Source: Bacteroidota bacterium
GTDB taxonomy: Bacteria > Chloroflexota > Anaerolineae > Aggregatilineales > Phototrophicaceae
DNA length: 39,633 nucleotides
NCBI GenBank assembly: GCA_027492915.1
Contig: JAPUDW010000353.1
Coordinates: 1-39,633 of the forward strand
Reading direction: 5' to 3'
The position numbers and the translations under genes were made by a program. The notes beneath the pieces are model-generated. The model made no database searches. It was given only the letters and a program-made list of their open reading frames with translations, and was not told the DNA's origin. How positions within the stretch are numbered: position 1 is the first letter of the stretch; each line of letters starts with the position of its first letter. This document shows, one piece after another, positions 1 through 7,264 of the stretch.

Positions 1-630
1 CACATCCTTGTGCAGGTAGAAGACTTCCCAGTACTCAAGACCTAAGAAATTTGGAATTCCGAATGTCGCAATGTATCCCATGCCGAGATCGCGTATGAAC
101 TGCTCCTCATAACCGAACACAAGCCGCCGCACACCCGAATGTAATCCGTCAGCACCGATAACAAGATCAAAGCGATGAGGTGGAGCAGTGACGAACGTGG
201 TGTCTACACCTGACTCATCTTGCGTGAGCGATGTGATAGCATCGTCGAAAATATATTCCACTTGACTGCCGACAGCTTCGTACAGGATGCGGCACAGATC
301 GTCGCGCATGATCTCAACATCAGGGCTATCGAAGTGCCCACCCGTAAAGCTCCTTTCTGTATTTCTATAGGTCTCCTTGCCAGTTGAATCGACCATCGAC
401 ACACCGTTTAGTTTCGTTCTTCGATCACGAATAGTGGCCAGGATGTCCATCCGCTCAGCGACTTCTAGGCCCGGACCGCGTACATCAAGCGCCTGACCGC
501 CCAGACGCAGGTGTGGCGCACGTTCGACCACTGTGACCTCGAAACCGTAGCGGACGAGCCAAAAGGCGGTGGTGAGACCGGCAATGCTGGCTCCGGAAAC
601 CAGTACCCGAATGCTATTGTCTTTCGCCAT
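1..630 (-). CDS. FAD-dependent monooxygenase, PHBH/TetX-like (3' end cut off by window)
   Basis: The minus-strand frame is open from the ATG at 630 to the window edge, giving the first 210 codons. An N-terminal Rossmann motif (VSGASIAGL, about residues 10-18) with ERAP at the end of the second strand, and a later DLVIGADGLHSGVRR segment (the DG motif of flavoprotein hydroxylases), place it in the FAD_binding_3 family of NAD(P)H-dependent aromatic or drug hydroxylases. The substrate cannot be told. A GGGAG ribosome-binding site lies about 9 bases before the start. It is transcribed away from a TetR gene (911-1534), and the shared spacer carries a long palindrome. This is the classic arrangement of a TetR repressor controlling a detoxifying enzyme. 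The C-terminal third, including any substrate-specific part, is outside the window. Confidence 0.85.
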   Translation of the reverse strand, partial: MAKDNSIRVLVSGASIAGLTTAFWLVRYGFEVTVVERAPHLRLGGQALDVRGPGLEVAERMDILATIRDRRTKLNGVSMVDSTGKETYRNTERSFTGGHFDSPDVEIMRDDLCRILYEAVGSQVEYIFDDAITSLTQDESGVDTTFVTAPPHRFDLVIGADGLHSGVRRLVFGYEEQFIRDLGMGYIATFGIPNFLGLEYWEVFYLHKDV

Positions 631-839
631 AAGGATAAACTCCCATCATAATTGCTGTCGCAAAACGCGATAGAACACCCAAGATTTTGATTTGTTGTCT
701 ATTCATAGAAAGTAATTGTTCTTCTCGAATTCGCTGCTTTCAACGTTGAAGCGGATGTCAGCAAGAACGATCTGCTGCGCTTTCCGATGTTGCCTCAACA
801 AGCGTTCTATCTGTATGATTACTGTCATTACCATATTTT

Positions 840-869
840 TGAACGGTGTTCAAATTTGAACACCGTTCA
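840..869. promoter_or_regulatory. 30-bp perfect palindrome, probable TetR operator
   Basis: Each 15-base half-site reads TGAACGGTGTTCAAA and its exact complement follows with no spacer. It lies in the 280-bp divergent spacer, 41 bases before the TetR start and 210 bases from the monooxygenase start. Each arm also holds an imperfect GAAC/GTTC inverted repeat, so two dimers could bind. TTGAAC within the right arm could serve as a -35 element for the TetR gene. The role as operator is inferred from position and symmetry. Confidence 0.75.
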
Positions 870-910
870 GATTATTCTCATTTTCATAGGTTGTCAAGTA
901 GGAAAAATCA

Positions 911-1534
911 ATGCGTTTACAGAAAGATAAGATCATCAAGCGGGCAATTGAAGTGCTGGATAGGGATGGACTGGATGGTGTAACCCTGCGGCGGTTAGCG
1001 AAAGAACTCGATGTGCAGCCCGGTGCGATCTACTACTACATCCCTGACAAAGAAACGCTGCTTAGTGAGATGGCGAACACTATTTTGGAAGAGCGTTTTG
1101 CAGGCTTCGATTTTGAAAATGATCAGCGTGAGTGGACGGTCTGGCTGGATATGCTTGGTCATGAACTGCGAGCAGCGATGTTGGCTCACCGTGAGGGTGG
1201 ACGTGTGGTTGCCGGATCACGAATTGGGGATGTTGGACATATACTCATAAAACTCTTCGACCTGACAGTTCGCATCCTGCATAAATCTGGCTTCGACCTC
1301 AGCAAGGCTGCGACGATTAGCGTGACAGTGACCTATTTTACTTTCGGTTTTGTTATCGAAGAACAGGCCGCACCAACAGAGACTGACGCGACTTACGAAG
1401 TTCAATCCTTTGAGAAATTTGCCCCGATACTTATGACTGCAATGTCAGACTGGATAAAAACTGACTACAAGATGCATTTCGACACAAGTATGCGCATGAT
1501 CATTAACGGCGCACGTGATGAGCTAGAGACTTAA
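911..1534 (+). CDS. TetR-family transcriptional regulator
   Basis: 207 aa, a normal length for TetR repressors. The N-terminal helix-turn-helix spans about residues 24-47 (VTLRRLAKELDVQPGAIYYY), with the usual tyrosine/lysine ending (PDKETLL). The C-terminal half resembles the tetracycline-repressor type ligand-binding domain (TetR_C) rather than the AcrR type, but this is a weaker call. The start is supported by TAGGAAA 7 bases upstream. It faces away from a flavin hydroxylase and has a 30-bp palindrome just upstream, so it probably represses both itself and the hydroxylase until a small-molecule ligand binds. Which ligand is unknown. Confidence 0.9.
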   Translation: MRLQKDKIIKRAIEVLDRDGLDGVTLRRLAKELDVQPGAIYYYIPDKETLLSEMANTILEERFAGFDFENDQREWTVWLDMLGHELRAAMLAHREGGRVVAGSRIGDVGHILIKLFDLTVRILHKSGFDLSKAATISVTVTYFTFGFVIEEQAAPTETDATYEVQSFEKFAPILMTAMSDWIKTDYKMHFDTSMRMIINGARDELET

Positions 1535-1758
1535 GAATCTGAAGGTTAGTGCTTGATCTAATCCAAAATCAAATTCTACTCTCATTATAAGGTCAAGAAG
1601 AATAAGAAACCCCGCAATCAACCCATGTAGTGCATCTTTTCATCTACTCTCTAAAAAGTACTTTTACTCACAGAAATAGAAATTTCCTGCAAGAAAGACG
1701 TTCGTTATTTGAATCAAATATTGTAAGAGAAATGCTGCATTATTGTTGCAATTCTTAG

Positions 1759-1886
1759 TCACAAATCGGCTACTATCCGATTTTAAAGTTTGAATTCGGT
1801 TTAGGGAAGTAAACCGCACATTCACAAATCGGGGTCACAAAGGATCAAGTCACCTGTTATCACCTGTAAAACAGGTGCCTTTTTAT
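1759..1886 (+). ncRNA. candidate structured RNA: three hairpins ending in a terminator
   Basis: The 457-bp gap 1535-1991 has no convincing gene. It holds three consecutive hairpins: AAATCGG/CCGATTT (1763-1769 with 1777-1783), CGGTTTA/TAAACCG (1797-1803 with 1810-1816, loop GGGAAG), and a terminator at 1861-1877. Two pairing strands are duplicated: TCACAAATCGG occurs at 1759-1769 and 1822-1832, and TCACCTGT at 1850-1857 and 1860-1867, so alternative pairings are possible. The next gene downstream is on the other strand, so this would be a stand-alone small RNA or the 3' UTR of the TetR gene rather than a leader. I do not recognise a known riboswitch class. Confidence 0.35.
1861..1886 (+). terminator. 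rho-independent terminator
   Basis: A 7-bp stem CACCTGT/ACAGGTG with an AAA loop is followed by CCTTTTTATTT. It closes the transcript from the TetR gene or from the structured stretch before it. Confidence 0.75.
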
Positions 1887-1991
1887 TTCATCTGTTCTTT
1901 TGCGATGAGCATTGAACGACTCCATAAAAAAAGCGCAGACTCACGCCCACGCTCTCTATAGACTAACTAACTATCGACTACAGACGGCTAA

Positions 1992-3224
1992 CTACTGCTG
2001 CATCCACGCCATTGTTTTGGTCGCCAGCTTATCCAGCGCCTCGACGCATTGCAGCAGGTGTTCTTCCTTCGTATCCTCGATCTTGTTATGCGAAATGCCG
2101 CGCAGACTTTGCACGAACAGCATAATCGTTGGCACACCGGCACGCACCATTTCCGCCGCGTCGTGCAGCGGCCCACTCGGCAGCCGATGCGACACACCAA
2201 CCGTTTCCATAATTGCCTCATCACAGAGTTCGATCAGGTCAGGATGAAACGGCAGTGGTTGAATCTGCCACAGGCGGCTCCACGACACCTCGATATTTTC
2301 CTCGGCGGCAATGCGTTCACTGGCAGCTTTGGCCTCGTTGAGCATGGCGGCCAGTTCGTCCGGGTCAAGATGGCGCTGGTCAAGTGTCATATCGGCCTGC
2401 CCAACGACCGCCGTAACGATGCCCGGCTGCGTCACCACACGCCCAACCGTACCCACACCCTTATGTGCTTTGGCGATCTGGCGAATGTCGAGATGCAGCT
2501 TGCTTACGCCACCCAGCGCATCTTTGCGCTTGTCCATCGGTGTTGAGCCGGAATGTGCTTCCTGCCCGACGAAGCGAATGGAATGCCGTTCGACCCCGAC
2601 GGTACCTAGCACCACGCCCAGCGGCAAGTCGAGGCTTTCGAGCACCGGCCCCTGCTCGATATGCAGTTCGAGGTAGGCTTTGGCGTTCTGAAGTTGACGA
2701 TGGGCATCGGTCGCCATATCGAGGCTGACATCATAATTTGCCAGCGCATCCTCCAAGCGGATGCCATCCTTGTCCTTCAGGTCGCGCACATCGTCAGGGT
2801 TCAGCGTACCGGATGCGGCGCTTGACCCCAAAAGGCTGCGCCCAAAACGCGCACCTTCTTCATCCGCCCAATCGACGAGGCGAACAGTGACAGGTGGTTT
2901 GCCCTCACTGGCGATGCGGCGAATGACTTCTAAGCCCGCCAGCACGTTCAAGCAGCCATCAAGCCAACCGCCGTTCGGTACAGAATCCATATGACCGCCG
3001 ATAATCAGCACATCATCGGACTCGCCCTTGAGGGTCGTCCAGACGTTCCCCGCCTCATCAGTTTCGACGATGACGGGAAGCTGTTCCATCTTGGCACGCA
3101 GCCACGCCCGCGCCTTCGCCCAAGTTTCCGTCCATGCGATACGCTGCGCCCCGTTCGCATCGCCGGTTAAAGCGCGTAGTTCTTTCAGTTCATCAATCGT
3201 CCGTTGAGGATTGAGGCTCGACAT
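1992..3224 (-). CDS. M20-family amidohydrolase (allantoate amidohydrolase / N-carbamoyl-L-amino acid hydrolase type)
   Basis: 410 aa, the usual length for the hydantoinase/carbamoylase branch of peptidase family M20. Metal-binding and catalytic motifs are in place: GGHMDSVPNGGWLDG (about 76-90), DEEGARFG (121-128), LHIEQGP (187-193), HSGSTPM (224-230), and near the C-terminus HDAAEM and SHNKIED (His 379). Enzymes of this group hydrolyse N-carbamoyl amino acids or allantoate in pyrimidine, hydantoin or purine breakdown using two divalent metals. Sequence alone does not separate the substrates. No other gene of allantoin or hydantoin catabolism is next to it. AGAAAGAAG lies about 9 bases before the ATG. 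It converges on the TetR gene. Confidence 0.88.
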   Translation of the reverse strand: MSSLNPQRTIDELKELRALTGDANGAQRIAWTETWAKARAWLRAKMEQLPVIVETDEAGNVWTTLKGESDDVLIIGGHMDSVPNGGWLDGCLNVLAGLEVIRRIASEGKPPVTVRLVDWADEEGARFGRSLLGSSAASGTLNPDDVRDLKDKDGIRLEDALANYDVSLDMATDAHRQLQNAKAYLELHIEQGPVLESLDLPLGVVLGTVGVERHSIRFVGQEAHSGSTPMDKRKDALGGVSKLHLDIRQIAKAHKGVGTVGRVVTQPGIVTAVVGQADMTLDQRHLDPDELAAMLNEAKAASERIAAEENIEVSWSRLWQIQPLPFHPDLIELCDEAIMETVGVSHRLPSGPLHDAAEMVRAGVPTIMLFVQSLRGISHNKIEDTKEEHLLQCVEALDKLATKTMAWMQQ

Positions 3225-3391
3225 AACCGTTGCTTCTTTCTAATAAGCCATTCCAATACGGTGGAGTATAACGCGCTTTCGCCAAATTTTGCACGGCACA
3301 AAAGCGAATATTTGTTCGCCAAAATAGAAAGGTTGGGGTATACTAAACTTATATCATCTGGTGGTCGAATTTACCTTCGACCCCACCCCAA

Positions 3392-3424
3392 CCCCTCCCC
3401 GTAGTAACAAGGAGGGGCTTTAAA
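3392..3424. repeat. GC-rich hairpin in divergent spacer
   Basis: CCCCTCC (3392-3398) pairs with GGAGGGG (3411-3417) across a 12-base loop, then CTTTAAAA. It lies between two genes that diverge, where a terminator is not expected. A similar C-rich hairpin (CCTCTCCAC/GTGG-AGAGG) occurs at 32140-32160, so it is probably an intergenic repeat. Confidence 0.4.
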
Positions 3425-3457
3425 ACGTTTCTTTCGGTTACATCAAAAGGGAATGCC

Positions 3458-4519
3458 GTGTCAGCGATTGGATTACGCCGACTGTATCACCAGCGCATCA
3501 CCCACCCGCATTTTAAGAACGCGGCGGAAGTCGTATCGTGGTTGGGGGCAATGCAGGGGCAGGATTACTTCGGCACCCAATGGGCGTTCGGTTTGCGCCT
3601 GCCGAACAGCAGCGAGGCGAACATCGGGCAAGCCATTAACGATGGGCAGATTATGCGGACGTGGGCAGTACGCGGCACGCTGTTTTACGTCGCGCCAGCG
3701 GATATTCACTGGATACTCGGCCTCATCGCCCCGCGCCAGATTACGGGCAATGCCGGACGCTACCGCGAACTTGAATTGGATGAGCCGACACTCATCCGCA
3801 GTGTCGAGTTGATCGTGAAGGCGCTCGACGGTGGCAAGCACCTGACGCGCTCTGAACTGTTTGACGTGCTGCAAGCAGAAGGAATTTCGACACAGGGGCA
3901 GCGCGGTTTTCACCTGCTGCAACGGGCAGGGTTAGAACGGCTGGTGTATCAGGGGGAGATGCGCGGTAAGGACACGACTTTTCATACACTGGCAGCGGGC
4001 AAAACGCTGCCGCCGGACGAAGCGGCTGCCGAGCTTGCACGGCGCTACTTCACCAGCCGCGGCCCTGTTACGCTGGCGGATTTCGCGCACTGGGCAGGCT
4101 TACCGATCACTGTCGCCCGTGCCGCGCTGGAAGCGGTGAAGTCGCAGTTGGTTGCGGAAATCATCGACGGACAAACCTACTGGCTCTCGCCGGAAGCCCA
4201 CCAACCGCCGGAAAAATCGCTGTATCTGTTACCGGGCTTTGACGAGTACATCCTCGGTTATAAAGACCGCAGCGCTGTGCTGGATGCAGCCTTCGCGGAT
4301 GCAATCTGCCCCGGTGGCAACGGCGTGTTTGTGTCAACGATTGTCAGCGGCGGGCGGGTGATCGGCACATGGAAGCGGACGCTCAAGAAGAAGGTGGTCG
4401 AAATCTCGCTGGAACTTTTTCGCCCGCTAACAGATGACGAAACCGAAGCGCTGGCAGAAGCGGCGAATGCTTACGGCGCGTTTCTGGGGCTGCCAGTGGT
4501 CATCCACCCGCTTGCCTAA
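3458..4519 (+). CDS. winged-helix DNA-binding protein of the AlkZ/YcaQ-like (HTH_42) family
   Basis: 353 aa with a GTG start preceded by AAAAGGGA at 8-base spacing. The protein fits the HTH_42 family: N-terminal LRRLYHQRI, then AMQGQDYFGTQWAFGLR, WAVRGTLFYV, and a C-terminal GFDEYILGYKDR segment. AlkZ and relatives are DNA glycosylases that unhook interstrand crosslinks and remove bulky alkyl adducts, using a Gln-x-Gln motif. Here Q33-G-Q35 sits at the equivalent place, so a glycosylase role is plausible. The family is broad and mostly uncharacterised, and no natural-product cluster is visible nearby, so self-resistance cannot be argued. It is followed 40 bases later by a DinB-like gene on the same strand. 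Confidence 0.8.
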   Translation: MSAIGLRRLYHQRITHPHFKNAAEVVSWLGAMQGQDYFGTQWAFGLRLPNSSEANIGQAINDGQIMRTWAVRGTLFYVAPADIHWILGLIAPRQITGNAGRYRELELDEPTLIRSVELIVKALDGGKHLTRSELFDVLQAEGISTQGQRGFHLLQRAGLERLVYQGEMRGKDTTFHTLAAGKTLPPDEAAAELARRYFTSRGPVTLADFAHWAGLPITVARAALEAVKSQLVAEIIDGQTYWLSPEAHQPPEKSLYLLPGFDEYILGYKDRSAVLDAAFADAICPGGNGVFVSTIVSGGRVIGTWKRTLKKKVVEISLELFRPLTDDETEALAEAANAYGAFLGLPVVIHPLA

Positions 4520-4559
4520 AATTAGCTTTGTTTATCGGATCACACGAAGGAGAATAATC

Positions 4560-5030
4560 GTGAACCGTTTTGTAAAAGAATATGGCGACATGTACCACGA
4601 AACACAGGTCATGCGTGACCAGTTGACAAGCATCCTCGGCGATGCCGAGCTTGCCTTCACGCCCGGCGGCAGCAACCCCACCCTCGGCGACATCCTCAAG
4701 GAAATGGGCGATGTCGAACATACTTATATCGAAAGTTTCAAGACGTTCAAGCACGACTGGTCTTACCGTAATTCACAGGTGGGATTATCCGGCAGCGTGT
4801 CGCAGTTGCAAACGTGGTTTACCCAATTGGATGCTGACCTGAAAGCCGTGATGGAAGACTTAACCGACGACGATCTGAGCAAGTCGATTGATCGCGGTTG
4901 GCCGGTTCCAATCTTTACCCAACTGCACATCTACCGCGAGGCGCTGCTCATTTACTACGGCAAGATCGCGGTGTACATGAAGGCGATGAATAAGCCGATG
5001 CCCAAACAGTGGCAGGAATGGATTGGGTGA
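4560..5030 (+). CDS. DinB-superfamily protein
   Basis: 156 aa from a GTG start with GAAGGAG 7 bases upstream. A longer frame exists upstream but overlaps the preceding gene and has no ribosome-binding site. The sequence has the four-helix-bundle pattern of DinB/YfiT-like proteins, with histidines in VEHTYIES and QLHIYREA that would be two of the three metal ligands. The family includes thiol-dependent transferases and many proteins of unknown role. Its stop overlaps the start region of the next, broken gene, suggesting translational coupling. Confidence 0.7.
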   Translation: MNRFVKEYGDMYHETQVMRDQLTSILGDAELAFTPGGSNPTLGDILKEMGDVEHTYIESFKTFKHDWSYRNSQVGLSGSVSQLQTWFTQLDADLKAVMEDLTDDDLSKSIDRGWPVPIFTQLHIYREALLIYYGKIAVYMKAMNKPMPKQWQEWIG

Positions 5031-5031
5031 A

Positions 5032-5420
5032 GTGACAACTGCTAAACTGACAGGTCACGCACCGGTGCTGCTGGTTAAGGACATCCCAAAGCGGCTGTCT
5101 ACTGGCGCGATAAGTTGGGTTTCACCGACCAGCAAACCTACGGCGAACCGCCCTACTTCGCCATCATCCGGCGCGATGGACTGGCAATCATGCTGTCGCA
5201 GTTAAATGTGGGGCAAACCGTTACCCCACACTGGCAGGTCGTCGAGAAAATGTGGAATGTGTACTTCTGGGTGGATGACGCCGAAGCGCTGTATGCCGAG
5301 TTCCAAGCCAGCGGCGCGACCATCGACTACACCCTGTATACCACGCCTTATGGTGTCAAGGAGTTTGGCATCCAAGATTTAGAGGATAACGACATCGGCT
5401 TCGGGCAGATTTTACGGTAA
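5032..5420 (+). pseudogene. glyoxalase/bleomycin-resistance fold protein, interrupted by one frameshift
   Basis: Read from GTG 5032 the protein begins VTTAKLTGHAPVLLVKDIPK and then goes out of frame near 5085-5092. One base earlier or later the frame resumes as AAVYWRDKLGFTDQ and continues to the stop at 5420, ending GVKEFGIQDLEDNDIGFGQI. Joined, this is a complete glyoxalase-fold (VOC) protein of about 129 residues: the VYWRDKLGF and GVKEFGIQDLEDN stretches are typical. The defect is a single missing base. It could be a real mutation or a sequencing error. The start overlaps or abuts the DinB stop. Confidence 0.75.
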
Positions 5421-5430
5421 GTGTTTGGTG

Positions 5431-5457
5431 GGGGTTTGCCGATGGTAAACCCCTACA
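5431..5457. terminator. shared hairpin between convergent genes
   Basis: GGGGTTTGCC pairs with GGTAAACCCC (10 bp, one G-T pair, loop GAT), followed by TACA. It fills the 37-bp gap between the glyoxalase stop and the MFS stop and can serve both strands. It is nearly identical to the hairpin at 6997-7020. Confidence 0.55.
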
Positions 5458-6648
5458 TCATCCTTCCAGCGGCTGCACTGCTGGCATGTCAACCTTCTGT
5501 GGGCGCAGCACCCGCGCATACAACACCATTGGGATAATCGACAACAGCGCCGCCACCACCAACGCGGAGGTGATGCCGATGCGGTCGGCTAAACCACCGA
5601 GTAAGAACGAGAACACGGCGAAACCGATACTCCCGCCGAAGCTGCTGAGCGAACCCATCGTCGCCCGCTGCTCATCACTGAACTCGCGCTGCATCAGACT
5701 GTTTTTGGCGACCGTATTCACGCCAAAGAAGATCGAGTTGGAGGCCATCAACGCAGGCGAGATCACCGTTGGTACCAGCAAACCGAAGATGTTGATCGAC
5801 TCGCTGATCGACATCCCGCCGATCAACAGCCGGAATTCGCCGAAGCGCCGGATGAGCCGCCCCGCGAAGTAAAAACTGATCGCCGCCGTCGCGTTGCCGA
5901 TCATCTGGGCTATCCCAATCGCCCACACCGGCCACAGCGTCACGATAAACGCTGAACGTATCAACCACGACGACTCGCCGATGGCATAGCTCAAAATCCA
6001 CGCCACGCTCATCGTCCGTAAGCGTGGGTTCTGGCGGAAGTTGCGGAAGGCAGTCGCGAGGTGTGCGTAGATGTTCCCGCTACCTTTCATATGTACTTTT
6101 GGCTCGACCAGACGCAGGCTCACGATGAACGCCAGCACCATCGGGATCACCGATACCCACATCACCGTCTGGAAGGAAATGGTCGCGATCAAACTGCCTA
6201 GCACCGCCGAAATCGCCAGCGCGAACTGGTACATTGAGGACGTGCGACCTAAATATTCCTGAAAGCTCTCTCGTTTTTCCATTTCGGCTAAGGTGTCGTA
6301 GAGCAGCGCATCATTGTTGCCGCTGTAAAAGGCACGCGCCAGCCCCTCGAAGATCGCGCCGATCAGCAGCGGCAGATACGCACCGCCAATCGCGTAAAAT
6401 GTGAGGGCGAACACCCCTGCCACGGCACCGTAAACCACCGTTTGTTTGCGCCCGACTCGATCCGACAGCACACCCGTTGGCACTTCAAACAACGACTGTG
6501 CCAACTGCGCCGCCGAGTAAATGCTCATGCCGAGGGCATACGAGCCGGACACCTGCGAGTAATACAGGATAGCAATCGGGGCATAGGGGCGGAAATCAGC
6601 CCAGAAGTTGAACCAACTAATAAGGCGGAGGTTGCGAGCGACAAGCAT
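5458..6648 (-). CDS. major facilitator superfamily transporter
   Basis: 396 aa of hydrophobic segments, typical of 12-helix MFS carriers. The loop between helices 2 and 3 carries motif A (GVLSDRVGRKQT, about 59-70). The N-terminal half includes a second conserved region (EGLARAFYSGNNDALLYDTL) found in drug-efflux-type MFS proteins. It probably exports a small molecule at the cell membrane by proton antiport. The substrate is not evident. The ribosome-binding site is weak and an internal start cannot be excluded. Confidence 0.82.
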   Translation of the reverse strand: MLVARNLRLISWFNFWADFRPYAPIAILYYSQVSGSYALGMSIYSAAQLAQSLFEVPTGVLSDRVGRKQTVVYGAVAGVFALTFYAIGGAYLPLLIGAIFEGLARAFYSGNNDALLYDTLAEMEKRESFQEYLGRTSSMYQFALAISAVLGSLIATISFQTVMWVSVIPMVLAFIVSLRLVEPKVHMKGSGNIYAHLATAFRNFRQNPRLRTMSVAWILSYAIGESSWLIRSAFIVTLWPVWAIGIAQMIGNATAAISFYFAGRLIRRFGEFRLLIGGMSISESINIFGLLVPTVISPALMASNSIFFGVNTVAKNSLMQREFSDEQRATMGSLSSFGGSIGFAVFSFLLGGLADRIGITSALVVAALLSIIPMVLYARVLRPQKVDMPAVQPLEG

Positions 6649-6756
6649 CAGGTTATCGTTTCAATACTGTATTAATAGGTGGGCAGGGTTATTGTAGGCC
6701 ACAAGGGGTCATAGTCAAGAGGGGATTACGCCTATGAAATCAGATGCAGATAAAGT

Positions 6757-6969
6757 GGACGCGATATAAGGCTTGTCCGGTACTGAGAAATGAGTGCGGT
6801 TGCCTCGCATGAGGCTAAAGCCGTCATGCTGATCGCCAGACAAGTCTGCTAAAGCGACTTCAAGGGATAGCGTTCGCCTCTAAAATGCAGGCTGGTTAGC
6901 CGTTTTAAGCCCATTTGTCCCGTAATTTCTGACAAAACGAGTACCGGACAAGCCTTGTAGTGGGTTCCT
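6757..6969. mobile_element. MITE-like element, family A, copy 1
   Basis: The ends are inverted repeats: TAAGGCTTGTCCGGTACT at the left (from about 6767) and its near-complement AGTACCGGACAAGCCTTGTA at the right (to 6959). Outer bases GGACGCGAT on the left are only loosely matched on the right. Inside are two hairpins, GCATGA-GGCT-aa-AGCC-TCATGC and AAGTC-GCT-aa-AGC-GACTT. No open frame for a transposase is present. Copy 2 is at 8941-9161. The shared ends and core mark a small non-autonomous transposon-like repeat. Its mobilising enzyme is not in this window. Confidence 0.6.
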
Positions 6970-6996
6970 AGGGTCAAGATCATGGCAGACGTTGGT

Positions 6997-7020
6997 GGGG
7001 GTTTGCCGCTGGCAAGCCCC
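6997..7020. repeat. REP-like hairpin
   Basis: GGGGTTTGCC pairs with GGCAAGCCCC over a GCT loop. The sequence is almost the same as the hairpin at 5431-5453 and abuts the left end of element B1. Confidence 0.5.
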
Positions 7021-7021
7021 C

Positions 7022-7174
7022 TATGCACCAAGTTAAGGCGTGTGCTATCCCAAAAGGTTGGCTGTTTGCGTCGCATGAGGCTAAAGCCATCATGCTACCT
7101 ACGGTCGGACAAGTCTGCTAAAGCGACTTCAAGAGCAGATATTTGAGCGAAAAATTTTCTTAAGTTGATGCATA
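7022..7174. mobile_element. MITE-like element, family B, copy 1
   Basis: A 16-bp imperfect terminal inverted repeat bounds the element: TATGCACCAAGTTAAG at 7022-7037 and CTTAAGTTGATGCATA at 7159-7174 (14 of 16 match). The core holds the same two hairpins as family A, including GACAAGTCTGCTAAAGCGAC. There is no coding capacity. Copy 2 is at 14630-14834. It is flanked on both sides by hairpins of the same stem type (6997-7020 and 7178-7196). Confidence 0.6.
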
Positions 7175-7177
7175 TGA

Positions 7178-7196
7178 GGCTTGCCAGGGGCAAGCC
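7178..7196. repeat. REP-like hairpin
   Basis: GGCTTGCC (7178-7185) pairs with GGCAAGCC (7189-7196). It abuts the right end of element B1 and shares its stem core (TTGCC/GGCAA) with the hairpin on the other side of the element. Confidence 0.45.
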
Positions 7197-7220
7197 CCAA
7201 CAACTATTTATAAGTGACGA

Positions 7221-7264
7221 CTACTTCGAGTTCCACTGCACCAGCACAATGCCCTCGACTTCTT
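7221..7264 (-). pseudogene. fossil duplicate of the 3' end of the aminotransferase gene
   Basis: 27 bases (7222-7248) are identical to 9279-9305, the last codons of the aminotransferase, and the next 20 match 9320-9339 with one difference. The two blocks are joined by an 18-base in-frame deletion flanked by GCACA repeats. Read on the minus strand it ends EVEGIVLVQWNSK-stop, compared with EEVESIVQTMGDVLVQWNSK-stop in the intact gene. It directly abuts the SDR stop codon, so it is a leftover of a duplication, not a functional gene. Confidence 0.75.

Noticed and set aside
1821..1860. Resemblance of the sequence near GGGGTCACAAAGG to a cyclic-di-GMP riboswitch
   Set aside because: The characteristic GCACAGGGCAAACC core is absent, so no class is assigned.
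6849..7076. Short open frames across the repeat elements
   Set aside because: They run through terminal repeats and hairpins shared by non-coding copies elsewhere and show no transposase motif.
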